47,968 nucleotides of DNA, taken from contig JBQTIP010000159.1 of NCBI GenBank assembly GCA_052388025.1, positions 1-47,968 of the forward strand, in the 5' to 3' direction. The DNA comes from JBQTIP01 sp052388025 (GTDB taxonomy: Bacteria > Actinomycetota > UBA4738 > HRBIN12). A model generated the notes under the pieces. The model saw nothing but the letters and a program-made list of their open reading frames with translations. It had not been told where the DNA came from and did no database searches. The position numbers were made by a program, and so were the translations under genes. Below, one piece after another: positions 27,069 to 33,790 of this stretch; within the stretch, counting starts at the first letter, position 1, and each line of letters opens with the position of its first letter.

Positions 27069-27680
27069 TCAGTCGAGCTCCTCCCCAAGCTTGTACCGGA
27101 CGAAGCGGCGCACGGCAACCTTCTCCCCCACCTTTGAGGACACATCGTCGATCAGCTGCCGGATCGTCTTGTCCGTATCCTTCACGAAGGCCTGGTCCAG
27201 TAGGACGGAGGTCTTGAAGAACCCCTCGAGCTTGCCTTCGACGATTCGCTCGATGACGTTCTCGGGCTTGCCGAGCTGACTGGCCTCGGCCTCGTAGATG
27301 CGCCGTTCGGCATCGAGGGTCTCCTCGGGCACGTCGTCCCGGCTCACCCACAGGGGCATCGCGCTCGCGACGTGGAGGGCGACGTCTTTGGCGAGGGCAC
27401 GGAACTCGTCCGTGTTGGCGACGAAGTCGGACTCGCAGTTCAACTCGACCAACACGCCGACGGCGTTGTTGAAGTGGATGTAGCTCTCGATGAGACCCTG
27501 GTTCGCCGAGCGACCGGAGCGCTTCCGCACGTCGGCGTGCCCCTTCTCGCGGAGGATCTCCTTGGCCCGGGCCATGTCCCCGCCCGACTCCTGAAGCGCG
27601 CGCTTGCACTCCATCATCCCGGCCCCCGTTGCGTCGCGGAGGGCCTTCACCTGCTCTGCTGAGATTTCGGAGTCGCTCAC
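27069..27680 (-). CDS. tsf: Elongation factor Ts, short form
   Basis: EF-Ts recharges EF-Tu with GTP. The 203-residue protein has the UBA-like start (VKALRDATGAGMMECKRALQE) and one core subdomain with NCESDFVANTDEF. A second partial core part ends in AVRRFVRYKLGEELD. It is clearly shorter than the roughly 270-residue EF-Ts of many actinobacteria and resembles the short form known from Thermus, which lacks part of the core. It overlaps the rpsB stop by four bases. Confidence 0.95.
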   Translation of the reverse strand: MSDSEISAEQVKALRDATGAGMMECKRALQESGGDMARAKEILREKGHADVRKRSGRSANQGLIESYIHFNNAVGVLVELNCESDFVANTDEFRALAKDVALHVASAMPLWVSRDDVPEETLDAERRIYEAEASQLGKPENVIERIVEGKLEGFFKTSVLLDQAFVKDTDKTIRQLIDDVSSKVGEKVAVRRFVRYKLGEELD

Positions 27681-28558
27681 TGGGGCTCCTCCGCGATCTG
27701 CGGGGTGACTCGAGCCTCACCGGAGGCGACTGCGGGGACGGCAGACGCTGTAGCCATGTCCTCGGACTCGGACTCGGACTCGGACTCGGGCGCGGGCTCC
27801 GGCTCAAGCTCGGGCTCGGGCTGGGGCTCGGGCTCGATCTCGGGCCCGGTCGCCTTGGTGACCAGCCGCTCCCGACCCTCATGCCGGCCATCCGCAAGGG
27901 CATCGGCGATGAGCCTCGTCACGAGCGCCACCGACCGGATCGAGTCGTCGTTCCCGGGGATTACGTAGTCGACCTCGTCGGGGTCACAGTTCGTGTCGAC
28001 GATGGCGATCACGGGAAGGCCGAGCTTGCGGGCTTCGCCGACCGCGATGTGCTCCTTCTTCGTGTCGACGACGAAGATGGCCTCGGGAAGCCGCTCAAGG
28101 TCCTGGATGCCGCCGAGGTTGCGCTCCAGCTTGTCCCGCTCGTGTCGGAGCCGGAGAACCTCTTTCTTGGGGAGGAACTCGAATGCGCCTCCTCTTTCCA
28201 TCTCGCGTAGCTCGCGCAACCGCAGGAGCCGCCGAGAGACGGTCTGGAAGTTCGTGAGCATCCCTCCCAGCCACCTCGTGTTCACGTATGGCATGCCTAC
28301 ACGATCCGCGTTCTCCGCGATGGTCTCCTGGGCCTGCTTCTTTGTGCCGATGAATAGGACCACCCCGCCTCGGCGGCCGAGATCCTGGACGAACTCATGG
28401 GCCTCCTCGAGCCCGGTCAGGGTCTTCTCGAGATCGATGATGTAGATGCCGGAGCGTTCCCCGAACAGGTACCGACCCATCTTCGGGTTCCACCTCCGGG
28501 TCTGGTGCCCGAAGTGGATACCTGCCTCCAGGAGCTCCCGCCTGGTGACGACGGGCAC
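27677..28558 (-). CDS. rpsB: 30S ribosomal protein S2 with acidic repeat tail
   Basis: S2 is a primary binder at the 30S head-body junction. The GTG at 28558 has GGAGGAA five bases upstream and gives 293 residues. The core shows LLEAGIHFGHQTRRWNPKM, RWLGGMLTNFQT, VVDTKKEHIAVGEARKLGLP and DTNCDPDEVDYVIPGND. About the last 55 residues form a low-complexity acidic tail of Glu-Pro and then Ser-Glu repeats, encoded by tandem hexamers. The tail is in frame and is followed by a coupled tsf, so it is likely real. Confidence 0.96.
   Translation of the reverse strand: MPVVTRRELLEAGIHFGHQTRRWNPKMGRYLFGERSGIYIIDLEKTLTGLEEAHEFVQDLGRRGGVVLFIGTKKQAQETIAENADRVGMPYVNTRWLGGMLTNFQTVSRRLLRLRELREMERGGAFEFLPKKEVLRLRHERDKLERNLGGIQDLERLPEAIFVVDTKKEHIAVGEARKLGLPVIAIVDTNCDPDEVDYVIPGNDDSIRSVALVTRLIADALADGRHEGRERLVTKATGPEIEPEPQPEPELEPEPAPESESESESEDMATASAVPAVASGEARVTPQIAEEPQ
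27762..27845. repeat. Tandem hexanucleotide-like repeat encoding the S2 acidic tail
   Basis: Four copies of TCGGAC are followed by degenerate GGCTCG/GGCTCC units. On the coding strand this gives Pro-Glu and Ser-Glu repeats of ribosomal protein S2. Such tracts are prone to slippage, so copy number may vary between strains. Confidence 0.7.
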
Positions 28559-28564
28559 GACGCT

Positions 28565-28691
28565 TCCTCCTTGCTCGGTTGTGACCTCCGCCCGGCTCGT
28601 CCCGCCCACGGCCCGGCTCGCGCAGGGACCCCGGGGGCGGTCCCCGGGCGTGCGAATTCGGCGCACGAGGCGCCGGCGACCGAGTCTAGCA
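28565..28691 (-). promoter_or_regulatory. rpsB promoter and structured leader
   Basis: On the minus strand TGCTAGACT (28691-28683) is a good extended -10 and would start transcription near 28676. The leader of about 118 bases contains two successive inverted repeats: CGTGC/GCACG at 28649-28667 and GGGACC/GGTCCC at 28625-28644. The strong GGAGGAA ribosome site follows. S2 autoregulates rpsB in E. coli through its leader; a similar role here is inference. No other gene is visible in 28559-28728. Confidence 0.4.
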
Positions 28692-28728
28692 GCGACGATC
28701 CGGCCCCGACCGCACAGGAGGCGAGCCG

Positions 28729-29676
28729 CTACCTGCGGCGGCGGCGGACCGGCTGCTCGGGGATCTCCGGCTCGACCACGATCCACCGGTAGGCGAAGGC
28801 GGCCAGGAAGGTGAGATGGATGAAATTGGAGGCCAGCACGAAGATCCAGGTCGCCAGGGTGGGGTTCGCCGTGAGGAAGCCACCGCCCGGCGCCAGCCCC
28901 ACCATGAGCGGGAGCGCCAAGAGGAAGTAGAACGTCGATATCAACATGTGCCGACCGCCCGGCAACATGGCCGCGCGGCCGGACCGTCGGAGCGCCTCCT
29001 GCAGTCCCCGACGCTCGCGGACGGCCGCGATCGGGGCGAAGACCAGGAAGAACAGCCCGGCCACGAGGACGGCTACGAACCCGAGGAAGCCGATCCCCGG
29101 CCCTAGTACGGGGAGGATCAGGTTCCCCGTGATGATGATCCCCACGGACAGCATGTTGACGGCGAACGTGACCAGGATGATCCGCAAGCCGCGCCGAATC
29201 CCGTCGGCGGACACCCGGCCGCTCTCGACCGCCTCCACGGTCATGCCGGAGAGCACGGCCATGACGACGGAACGGACCACGAGGGATGCGAGGAGGAAGA
29301 TCGGGAAGGCGCCGCCCAGGCCGTAGATGGCCTGCCCGGTGCCGAGGTCGTACTGCGTGCTGATGGGAGGAAGCGCCAGCAGGTCCACCATGCGCGCAGC
29401 CGATCCCTCGAGCCCGAGCGCGAGAAGCCCCAGCCAGGTGGCAAGGACCAGAAGGCACGGCGCGACAAGCAGGATCGGCGAGGACCCGACGACGATCGCC
29501 CCGCGTCCGAGCGACGTGAGCATCCCCGGATAGGGAGATGCCCGGCCCCCACCCAGCAGGGAGCCGAAGAGCAGCCCGGTTCGCGTCCGGCCCTCCGGTG
29601 CCTGCTCCTGCACCGCTACAGGGCTCGAGACCTTTTGGCGAGCGGGGGACCTTCGCCTGCGCTTCTTCTTCGTCAC
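28729..29676 (-). CDS. Multi-pass membrane protein of unknown function
   Basis: The 315-residue protein starts with a very basic cytoplasmic stretch (TKKKRRRRSPARQK), then about six hydrophobic segments, and ends with a basic tail (QPVRRRRR). The long hydrophobic runs are LLVAPCLLVLATWLGLLALG, AFPIFLLASLVVRSVVMAVL and GFVAVLVAGLFFLVFAPIAA. The layout resembles generic DUF-type membrane proteins with a glycerophosphodiester-phosphodiesterase-like membrane domain, but I cannot assign a family. The GTG at 29676 overlaps the stop of the PQQ-propeller gene (GTGA), so the two are coupled and probably act together in the envelope. Confidence 0.75.
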   Translation of the reverse strand: MTKKKRRRRSPARQKVSSPVAVQEQAPEGRTRTGLLFGSLLGGGRASPYPGMLTSLGRGAIVVGSSPILLVAPCLLVLATWLGLLALGLEGSAARMVDLLALPPISTQYDLGTGQAIYGLGGAFPIFLLASLVVRSVVMAVLSGMTVEAVESGRVSADGIRRGLRIILVTFAVNMLSVGIIITGNLILPVLGPGIGFLGFVAVLVAGLFFLVFAPIAAVRERRGLQEALRRSGRAAMLPGGRHMLISTFYFLLALPLMVGLAPGGGFLTANPTLATWIFVLASNFIHLTFLAAFAYRWIVVEPEIPEQPVRRRRR

Positions 29677-31079
29677 GGCTCGTCGTCCTCGACTTCCTCG
29701 TCCTGGTCGGCTGCCTCTGTCACATCGGGGAGCTCCGGCGGGCCGATCCTCCGAGCCGCAAGGAGCGCCGGGGGGAAGAGCACGGCGACCACGATCAGGA
29801 GGGCCAGGCCGAACCTCAACAGCAGCTCCCCGATCGCGGGCTCCGTCGGCGACGGAATGGCCACGAGCGCCCCGTCCGGATCGTGCTCGAAGGCCAGCAG
29901 GCCGGGACGCTTGCCTCCCTTGACGGCCAGCACCCGGTCGGGCGTGACGGCAAGCGCTCCGATGCGTCCCTCGGTCGCGGGACTCTGCCACACGAGATCC
30001 CCGGAGGCCACGTCGATCGCGACGAGCCGACCGTCGTCCAGCCCGACGAGTACGCTCTCGCCGGAGACCGCCGGGGAGCTTCGCACAACGAGCTCGTTCA
30101 GCTGGTAGCCCCAGATGCGTTTGCCGGACCCCGCGTCGAGTCGGTAGAGCCCGCCCGAGAGATCCGAGACGTACACGTCCTGGCCGGCGTACGCCGGGGA
30201 CGAGAAAGGGAAGGGGATGGAGCTCACGAGGCTCCCCCAACGCTGGCTGCCGCCGTCGGAGCCGAATGCCCGCACGAAACGGTCCGCAAACGCCACGATC
30301 ACGCGCCCGTCGCCCGCCGCGGCGGTCGAGGCGGTTGCCCCGGCTGCCTGGGGCGCGAAGCGCCAGGCCACGTCACCGTCGGACTCGTTGAGCGCCAGCA
30401 CCTCCACGCGTCCCGCGTCGGTGTCCAGGCCGACCGCGTAGACCCTGCCGTCGGCGACTGCGGGAGGGGCCCGTACGCTGCCGATCGTCTTCGCGGTCCA
30501 GCGGAGATCGCCCGACGAGAGGTCCACGGCGTATACGTTGCCGCCGTCGTCTCCAACGAAGGCGCTATCGCCGAAAACAGTGACGCCGCTTCGGCTGTCA
30601 TCCTTCAAGGGGGTCCGCCAGACCTCGGACCGCCCCTCGAGCTCCACCCCCACTAGGCTCGTTCCACGGCTCTCCGACTCGTCGGTGAACACGAGAACCG
30701 GGCTCCCGTCGGCCTCCCCTACGGCCGGAGGTGACAGCGGGCCCCCGTTGCGGAAGAGCGCCCAGCGCTGCTCCCCCGTCGCGAGGTCGATGCCGAATAC
30801 GCCGCGCTCACCCACGGTCACCGCCACGCCCTCGGCGACAACAGCGGCGGAGAGCGCCCCCTCCGGCGCTCGAAACGTCCACGACTCGCGGTAAGGAGGA
30901 GCAGGCCCGCCCCCTTGGGTGGTCCCGGGGTGCCCGGGTCCTCCCTGGAACTGCCCCCACGTCCCCGGCTCGCCGATCGACTGTCCGAGCGCCCTTGCCC
31001 CCGGCAGGACGGCCAGGAGCATCGCGGCCAGCGCGGCCGTCATCGCCATTCGATTAAAGCGGAGGAACAGGCGGGCCAT
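29673..31079 (-). CDS. Membrane-anchored PQQ-like beta-propeller protein
   Basis: From the ATG at 31079 the protein has 468 residues. A signal peptide (about 1-30, ending ARALG) is followed by repeated propeller blades of the PQQ/BamB type: VFGIDLATGEQRW, VYAVDLSSGDLRWTAK, LYRLDAGSGKRIWGYQ, LVAIDVASGDLVWQSP. A single C-terminal membrane segment (about 418-447) and an acidic cytoplasmic tail end it. No catalytic quinoprotein residues are visible, so a binding or scaffold role is more likely than enzyme activity. An upstream start at 31166 would spoil the signal peptide and is rejected. It is coupled to the membrane protein downstream and lies 55 bases after the M23 peptidase. Confidence 0.86.
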   Translation of the reverse strand: MARLFLRFNRMAMTAALAAMLLAVLPGARALGQSIGEPGTWGQFQGGPGHPGTTQGGGPAPPYRESWTFRAPEGALSAAVVAEGVAVTVGERGVFGIDLATGEQRWALFRNGGPLSPPAVGEADGSPVLVFTDESESRGTSLVGVELEGRSEVWRTPLKDDSRSGVTVFGDSAFVGDDGGNVYAVDLSSGDLRWTAKTIGSVRAPPAVADGRVYAVGLDTDAGRVEVLALNESDGDVAWRFAPQAAGATASTAAAGDGRVIVAFADRFVRAFGSDGGSQRWGSLVSSIPFPFSSPAYAGQDVYVSDLSGGLYRLDAGSGKRIWGYQLNELVVRSSPAVSGESVLVGLDDGRLVAIDVASGDLVWQSPATEGRIGALAVTPDRVLAVKGGKRPGLLAFEHDPDGALVAIPSPTEPAIGELLLRFGLALLIVVAVLFPPALLAARRIGPPELPDVTEAADQDEEVEDDEP

Positions 31080-31134
31080 CCTCGGTCGATCGGACGGCAC
31101 ATTGTAGGCGTGCAGGCCCGAGACGGCCGTTAGG

Positions 31135-31650
31135 TCAGGTCCCGCCCGCAGCCGGGATCGGTGCAAGCCTGATGAGGTCCACCACGCTTCCCGCCGACAG
31201 TAGCGACATCGGATCGATGTAGACGCCGTCCTGCCGCGCTCCGAAGTGGAGATGTGTAATCGTCAAGCCCGGGTGCCCCACGCCCGTAAGGCCGAGGATC
31301 GTCCCCGGGATCATCGCATCGCCCCTGCGGACGGCGACGATCGAGAGCCAGGAGTAGCTGGTGACGAGCCCACCACCGTGGTCTACCGAGACGAAGAGCT
31401 GCCCGCCAACAGGTCCGGCGAAGCTCACAACCCCAGGGGCCGGGGCGGCTATCGACGTCCCATAAGGGACCGCGATGTCGATCCCTCGGTGGCCGGCGCC
31501 GAACGGTGTGGAAGGGGGGTCGAAGGCCCGGACGACCGGACCCACCACCGGCCATGGCCAGCTTCCCCAGGCCGAGGCGACACGGACGTTCGCCGGAACG
31601 AGCACGAGCGTCGTCATCGCGAGGGGGAGGACCAGGCGTCTAAGCCGCAC
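31135..31650 (-). CDS. Secreted M23 (LytM-type) peptidase
   Basis: The GTG at 31650 has GGAGG five bases upstream, better than the TTG at 31662, and gives 171 residues. An N-terminal signal peptide (RLRRLVLPLAMTTLVLVPA) precedes a compact M23 domain. Zinc ligands are His54 and Asp58 in HRGIDIAVPYGT and the second His of HLHFG near residue 135. M23 enzymes cleave peptidoglycan cross-links or activate amidases. An M23 gene next to rpsB is known in actinobacteria such as Mycobacterium. The gene has a CRP-type site in front, which suggests cAMP-linked control of cell wall turnover. Confidence 0.9.
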   Translation of the reverse strand: MRLRRLVLPLAMTTLVLVPANVRVASAWGSWPWPVVGPVVRAFDPPSTPFGAGHRGIDIAVPYGTSIAAPAPGVVSFAGPVGGQLFVSVDHGGGLVTSYSWLSIVAVRRGDAMIPGTILGLTGVGHPGLTITHLHFGARQDGVYIDPMSLLSAGSVVDLIRLAPIPAAGGT

Positions 31651-31681
31651 GATGTCCTCCAAGGGTGGGTCTGTGAAGCCG

Positions 31682-31725
31682 AGGCTAGCGGATCGGTCTC
31701 GGTCGCGCTGTGAGCTTCGTCACAG
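31682..31725 (-). promoter_or_regulatory. Predicted CRP-type activated promoter of the M23 peptidase gene
   Basis: TGTGA-GCTTCG-TCACA at 31709-31724 (extended by one more pair to 31708-31725) is a perfect match to the CRP/GlxR half-sites with six-base spacing. On the minus strand TAGCCT at 31687-31682 is a plausible -10 that gives a transcription start at 31675. The centre of the CRP-type site then falls at -41.5, the class II activator position. The leader of 25 bases contains GGAGG. The dyad could instead be a hairpin after whiG (stop at 31746), but there is no T-tract. Confidence 0.55.
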
Positions 31726-31745
31726 GAAGAGTGAGATCGGATGGA

Positions 31746-32708
31746 TCAGTCGACCTCAACCAGCTGCAGCCGAAGCCCGTTGACGGCTTTCGTATGGATC
31801 TGGCAGACGCGCGACTCCGTCACTCCGAGGATTTCCCCGATCTCCGCGAGCGTCAGGCCTTCGAAGTAGTAGAGGGTCACCACGATCTTCTCGCGCTCCG
31901 AGAGGGAGTTGATCGCGGCCGCGAGCAAGCCTCGGGTCTCCTGACCCTCGAGGCTGGCGGTCGGGTCCAGGCCCTTGTCCGCCAGAATGTCGAGCAACGA
32001 GATTTGCTCGCCCCGATCGCTCCCGACCGACAGCAGCTCGTCCAGGGCGAGCACGGAGACGAACGAGATCTGGCTGACGACCGCGTGGAGCTCGGCGATC
32101 GAGACCCCGAGGCGCTCGGCCACCTCCGGCTCCGTGGGCGCCCGCTTGACCATCGCCTCGATGTCGGCGTAGGCCTTTTCGATCTCCCGGGCCTTGAATC
32201 GCACCGACCTCGGGACCCAGTCCATGGCCCGGAGCTCGTCGATGATGGCACCCTTTATCCGGGGGATCGCATAGGTCTCGAACTTGTTCCCGCGCGCGAG
32301 CTCGAACTTCGCGAGCGCGTCGATCAGGCCGAACATCCCATAGGAGACGAGATCGGCCTGGTCCACGCTGGCGGGAAGACCGGTAGCCACGCGGCTGGCC
32401 ACGTATTTCACGAGTGGGGCGTAGTGAAGGATCAGCCGTTCCCGCGCCTCGGCCGAGGAGTTGTCCTTGAACGAAGTCCACAGCGCAGCCAGCTCGGGCG
32501 CGACATCCGGCGAGGCTCCTCCTGTGGCGACGGGCTCCCGGGCCACTTTCGCGGATGGAAGGAGCTTGCTCCCGGCGGAGGCCTTGCCCGACTTGGCTGC
32601 CTTGGCTGCCCCGGCTGCCTTGGCCAGCTTCGGCGCTTGGGGCTTCTTGGTGGGCTTGGTGGGCTTGGTGGGCTTGGTGGGCTTCGATGCCTTGGTCGCC
32701 TTGCCCAT
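31746..32708 (-). CDS. whiG: FliA/WhiG-type RNA polymerase sigma factor with lysine-rich tail
   Basis: The sigma-28 family protein has 320 residues from the ATG at 32708, which overlaps the xerC stop by one base (TGATG). Residues from about 70 on form a normal core: region 2 LILHYAPLVKYVASRVA, VDQADLVSYGMFGLIDA, FETYAIPRIKGAIIDELR-type signature, and region 4 LSEREKIVVTLYYFEGLTLAEIGE with RVCQIHTKAV. Residues 1-65 are very unusual: Lys/Ala/Pro/Thr-rich, like a histone H1 tail, with a KPT repeat. No flagellar gene is in the window. In Streptomyces WhiG controls sporulation, in motile bacteria FliA controls motility; which applies here is unknown. Confidence 0.93.
   Translation of the reverse strand: MGKATKASKPTKPTKPTKPTKKPQAPKLAKAAGAAKAAKSGKASAGSKLLPSAKVAREPVATGGASPDVAPELAALWTSFKDNSSAEARERLILHYAPLVKYVASRVATGLPASVDQADLVSYGMFGLIDALAKFELARGNKFETYAIPRIKGAIIDELRAMDWVPRSVRFKAREIEKAYADIEAMVKRAPTEPEVAERLGVSIAELHAVVSQISFVSVLALDELLSVGSDRGEQISLLDILADKGLDPTASLEGQETRGLLAAAINSLSEREKIVVTLYYFEGLTLAEIGEILGVTESRVCQIHTKAVNGLRLQLVEVD
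32652..32678. repeat. Three perfect 9-bp tandem repeats in the sigma factor 5' end
   Basis: GGGCTTGGT is repeated three times, with diverged copies on both sides. On the coding strand it encodes the KPT repeat of the lysine-rich N-terminal tail. Because nine is a multiple of three, copy-number change would alter the tail length without a frameshift. Confidence 0.8.
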
Positions 32709-33646
32709 CACGCCCTCGGGTGGCTCTTCCGATACGCGTCGTACAGACGCGAACGCGAGACGTGCGTGTAGCGCTGGGTTGTGGCCAGGTTCGCGTGCCC
32801 GAGAAGCTCCTGCACCGCGCGGATGTCCGCTCCTCCCTCCAGAAGATGAGTGGCGTACGAGTGCCTGAGGCTGTGCGGCGTCACGTGCCGCCCCGACAGC
32901 GTCCTCCGAGCATAGTGTTCCACCATCGCGCGGACATCTCGCGTGGACATGGGCTTTTTCCGGCGATTGAAGAACACGGCCGGAGATCCATCTGGTGCAA
33001 GTCGCGGTCGCCCGTCGCGCAGATACACGAGGATCGCGTCGATCGAAGGCTCCGAGAGCGGGACCTCGCGCTCCTTGGCGCCCTTTCCCATGACCAGAAC
33101 CCGACCGCGATCGAGATCCAGGCTCTCGATGGTGAGACCGCTTGCCTCCGCGACGCGCAGACCCGAGCCATACAGGAGCTCCATCAAGGCCCGATCGCGC
33201 AGGGTGATAGCCGCATCGAGCGTCCCGGCCGCCGCCCTGCCGCCCAGCTCGGGGGCCGTGACGAGGGAAGCGGCCTCCGCCGGCCGAAGGACGGTCGGCA
33301 GGCGAGCGCTCACCTTGGGCCGCCCGAGCAGAGCCGCGGGGTCGGTCGCGACCACCCCGCGGGCGGCCGCCCACCGGTAGAACGTGTGGATCGCGCCGAC
33401 TCGGCGCGCGATCGAGGCGCGCGCGTAGCCTCGAGTAACCTGCTGCCCCAGGAACCGCCGGAGCACCGCGTAGGTCGCCGTGGCCAATGTGCGGCGCTGC
33501 CGGGCGAGGAACAGCGCGAGCTGGGTCAGGTCGCGCCGGTAGGCCGCGACCGTGTTGGCCGACAGATGCCGCTCCAGCGACATATGGTCGACGAAGTCCT
33601 CGACGAGCATCGCCTCTGGGCGGGCAAGGAGATCGCGCGCTGCCAT
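32708..33646 (-). CDS. xerC: Tyrosine recombinase XerC/XerD type
   Basis: The ATG at 33646 follows GGAGAGG and gives 312 residues. The N-terminal SAM-like domain (LVEDFVDHMSLERHLSANTV) and the catalytic domain are complete: Arg164 in YGSGLRVAE, Lys188, His258 and Arg261 in HSLRHSYATH, His284 in LLGHANLATTQ, and Tyr293. Xer recombinases resolve chromosome dimers at dif. Its place beside dprA and whiG is the normal xerC position in actinobacteria, not that of a phage integrase. I saw no clear dif site in the window. An upstream start at 33706 has no ribosome site. Confidence 0.92.
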   Translation of the reverse strand: MAARDLLARPEAMLVEDFVDHMSLERHLSANTVAAYRRDLTQLALFLARQRRTLATATYAVLRRFLGQQVTRGYARASIARRVGAIHTFYRWAAARGVVATDPAALLGRPKVSARLPTVLRPAEAASLVTAPELGGRAAAGTLDAAITLRDRALMELLYGSGLRVAEASGLTIESLDLDRGRVLVMGKGAKEREVPLSEPSIDAILVYLRDGRPRLAPDGSPAVFFNRRKKPMSTRDVRAMVEHYARRTLSGRHVTPHSLRHSYATHLLEGGADIRAVQELLGHANLATTQRYTHVSRSRLYDAYRKSHPRA

Positions 33647-33677
33647 GTTCCTCTCCGGTCCGGTGTGGTACGGACCT

Positions 33678-33706
33678 CTTGTATCAACGCGGTGGGGGCG
33701 GTTCAA
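33678..33706 (-). promoter_or_regulatory. Predicted promoter of xerC-whiG
   Basis: On the minus strand TTGAAC (33706-33701) and TACAAG (33683-33678) are separated by exactly 17 bases, with a TGA extension before the -10. The start near 33671 leaves a 25-base leader with GGAGAGG. This is the best -35/-10 pair I found in the window. Confidence 0.5.
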
Positions 33707-33728
33707 GTGTCCGCGAACTCACGTGCCG

Positions 33729-33743
33729 ACGGCCATAGGCCGT
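33729..33743. other. Inverted repeat in the divergent xerC / MBL intergenic region
   Basis: ACGGCC-ATA-GGCCGT is a perfect six-base dyad with a three-base centre, between the two divergent genes. It could be an operator for the metallo-beta-lactamase/rhodanese gene. It is short and GC-rich, so chance cannot be excluded. Confidence 0.3.
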
Positions 33744-33790
33744 TCACCCTAGGATGATCGGGTGCGAGCGGGAGCGTTTCGGGCGACGTG

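Noticed and set aside
27762..27845. Repeat tract as a CRISPR or intergenic satellite
   Set aside because: It is inside the rpsB reading frame, has no spacers, and encodes the acidic tail.
31708..31725. Reading the TGTGA/TCACA dyad only as a terminator after whiG
   Set aside because: No T-tract follows and the spacing and half-sites match a CRP site exactly; a terminator role is not excluded but is less well supported.
32708..33646. Tyrosine recombinase as a phage or integron integrase
   Set aside because: Its size, XerC-like residues and place between dprA and the sigma factor are those of the housekeeping XerC; no attachment sites or phage genes are near.
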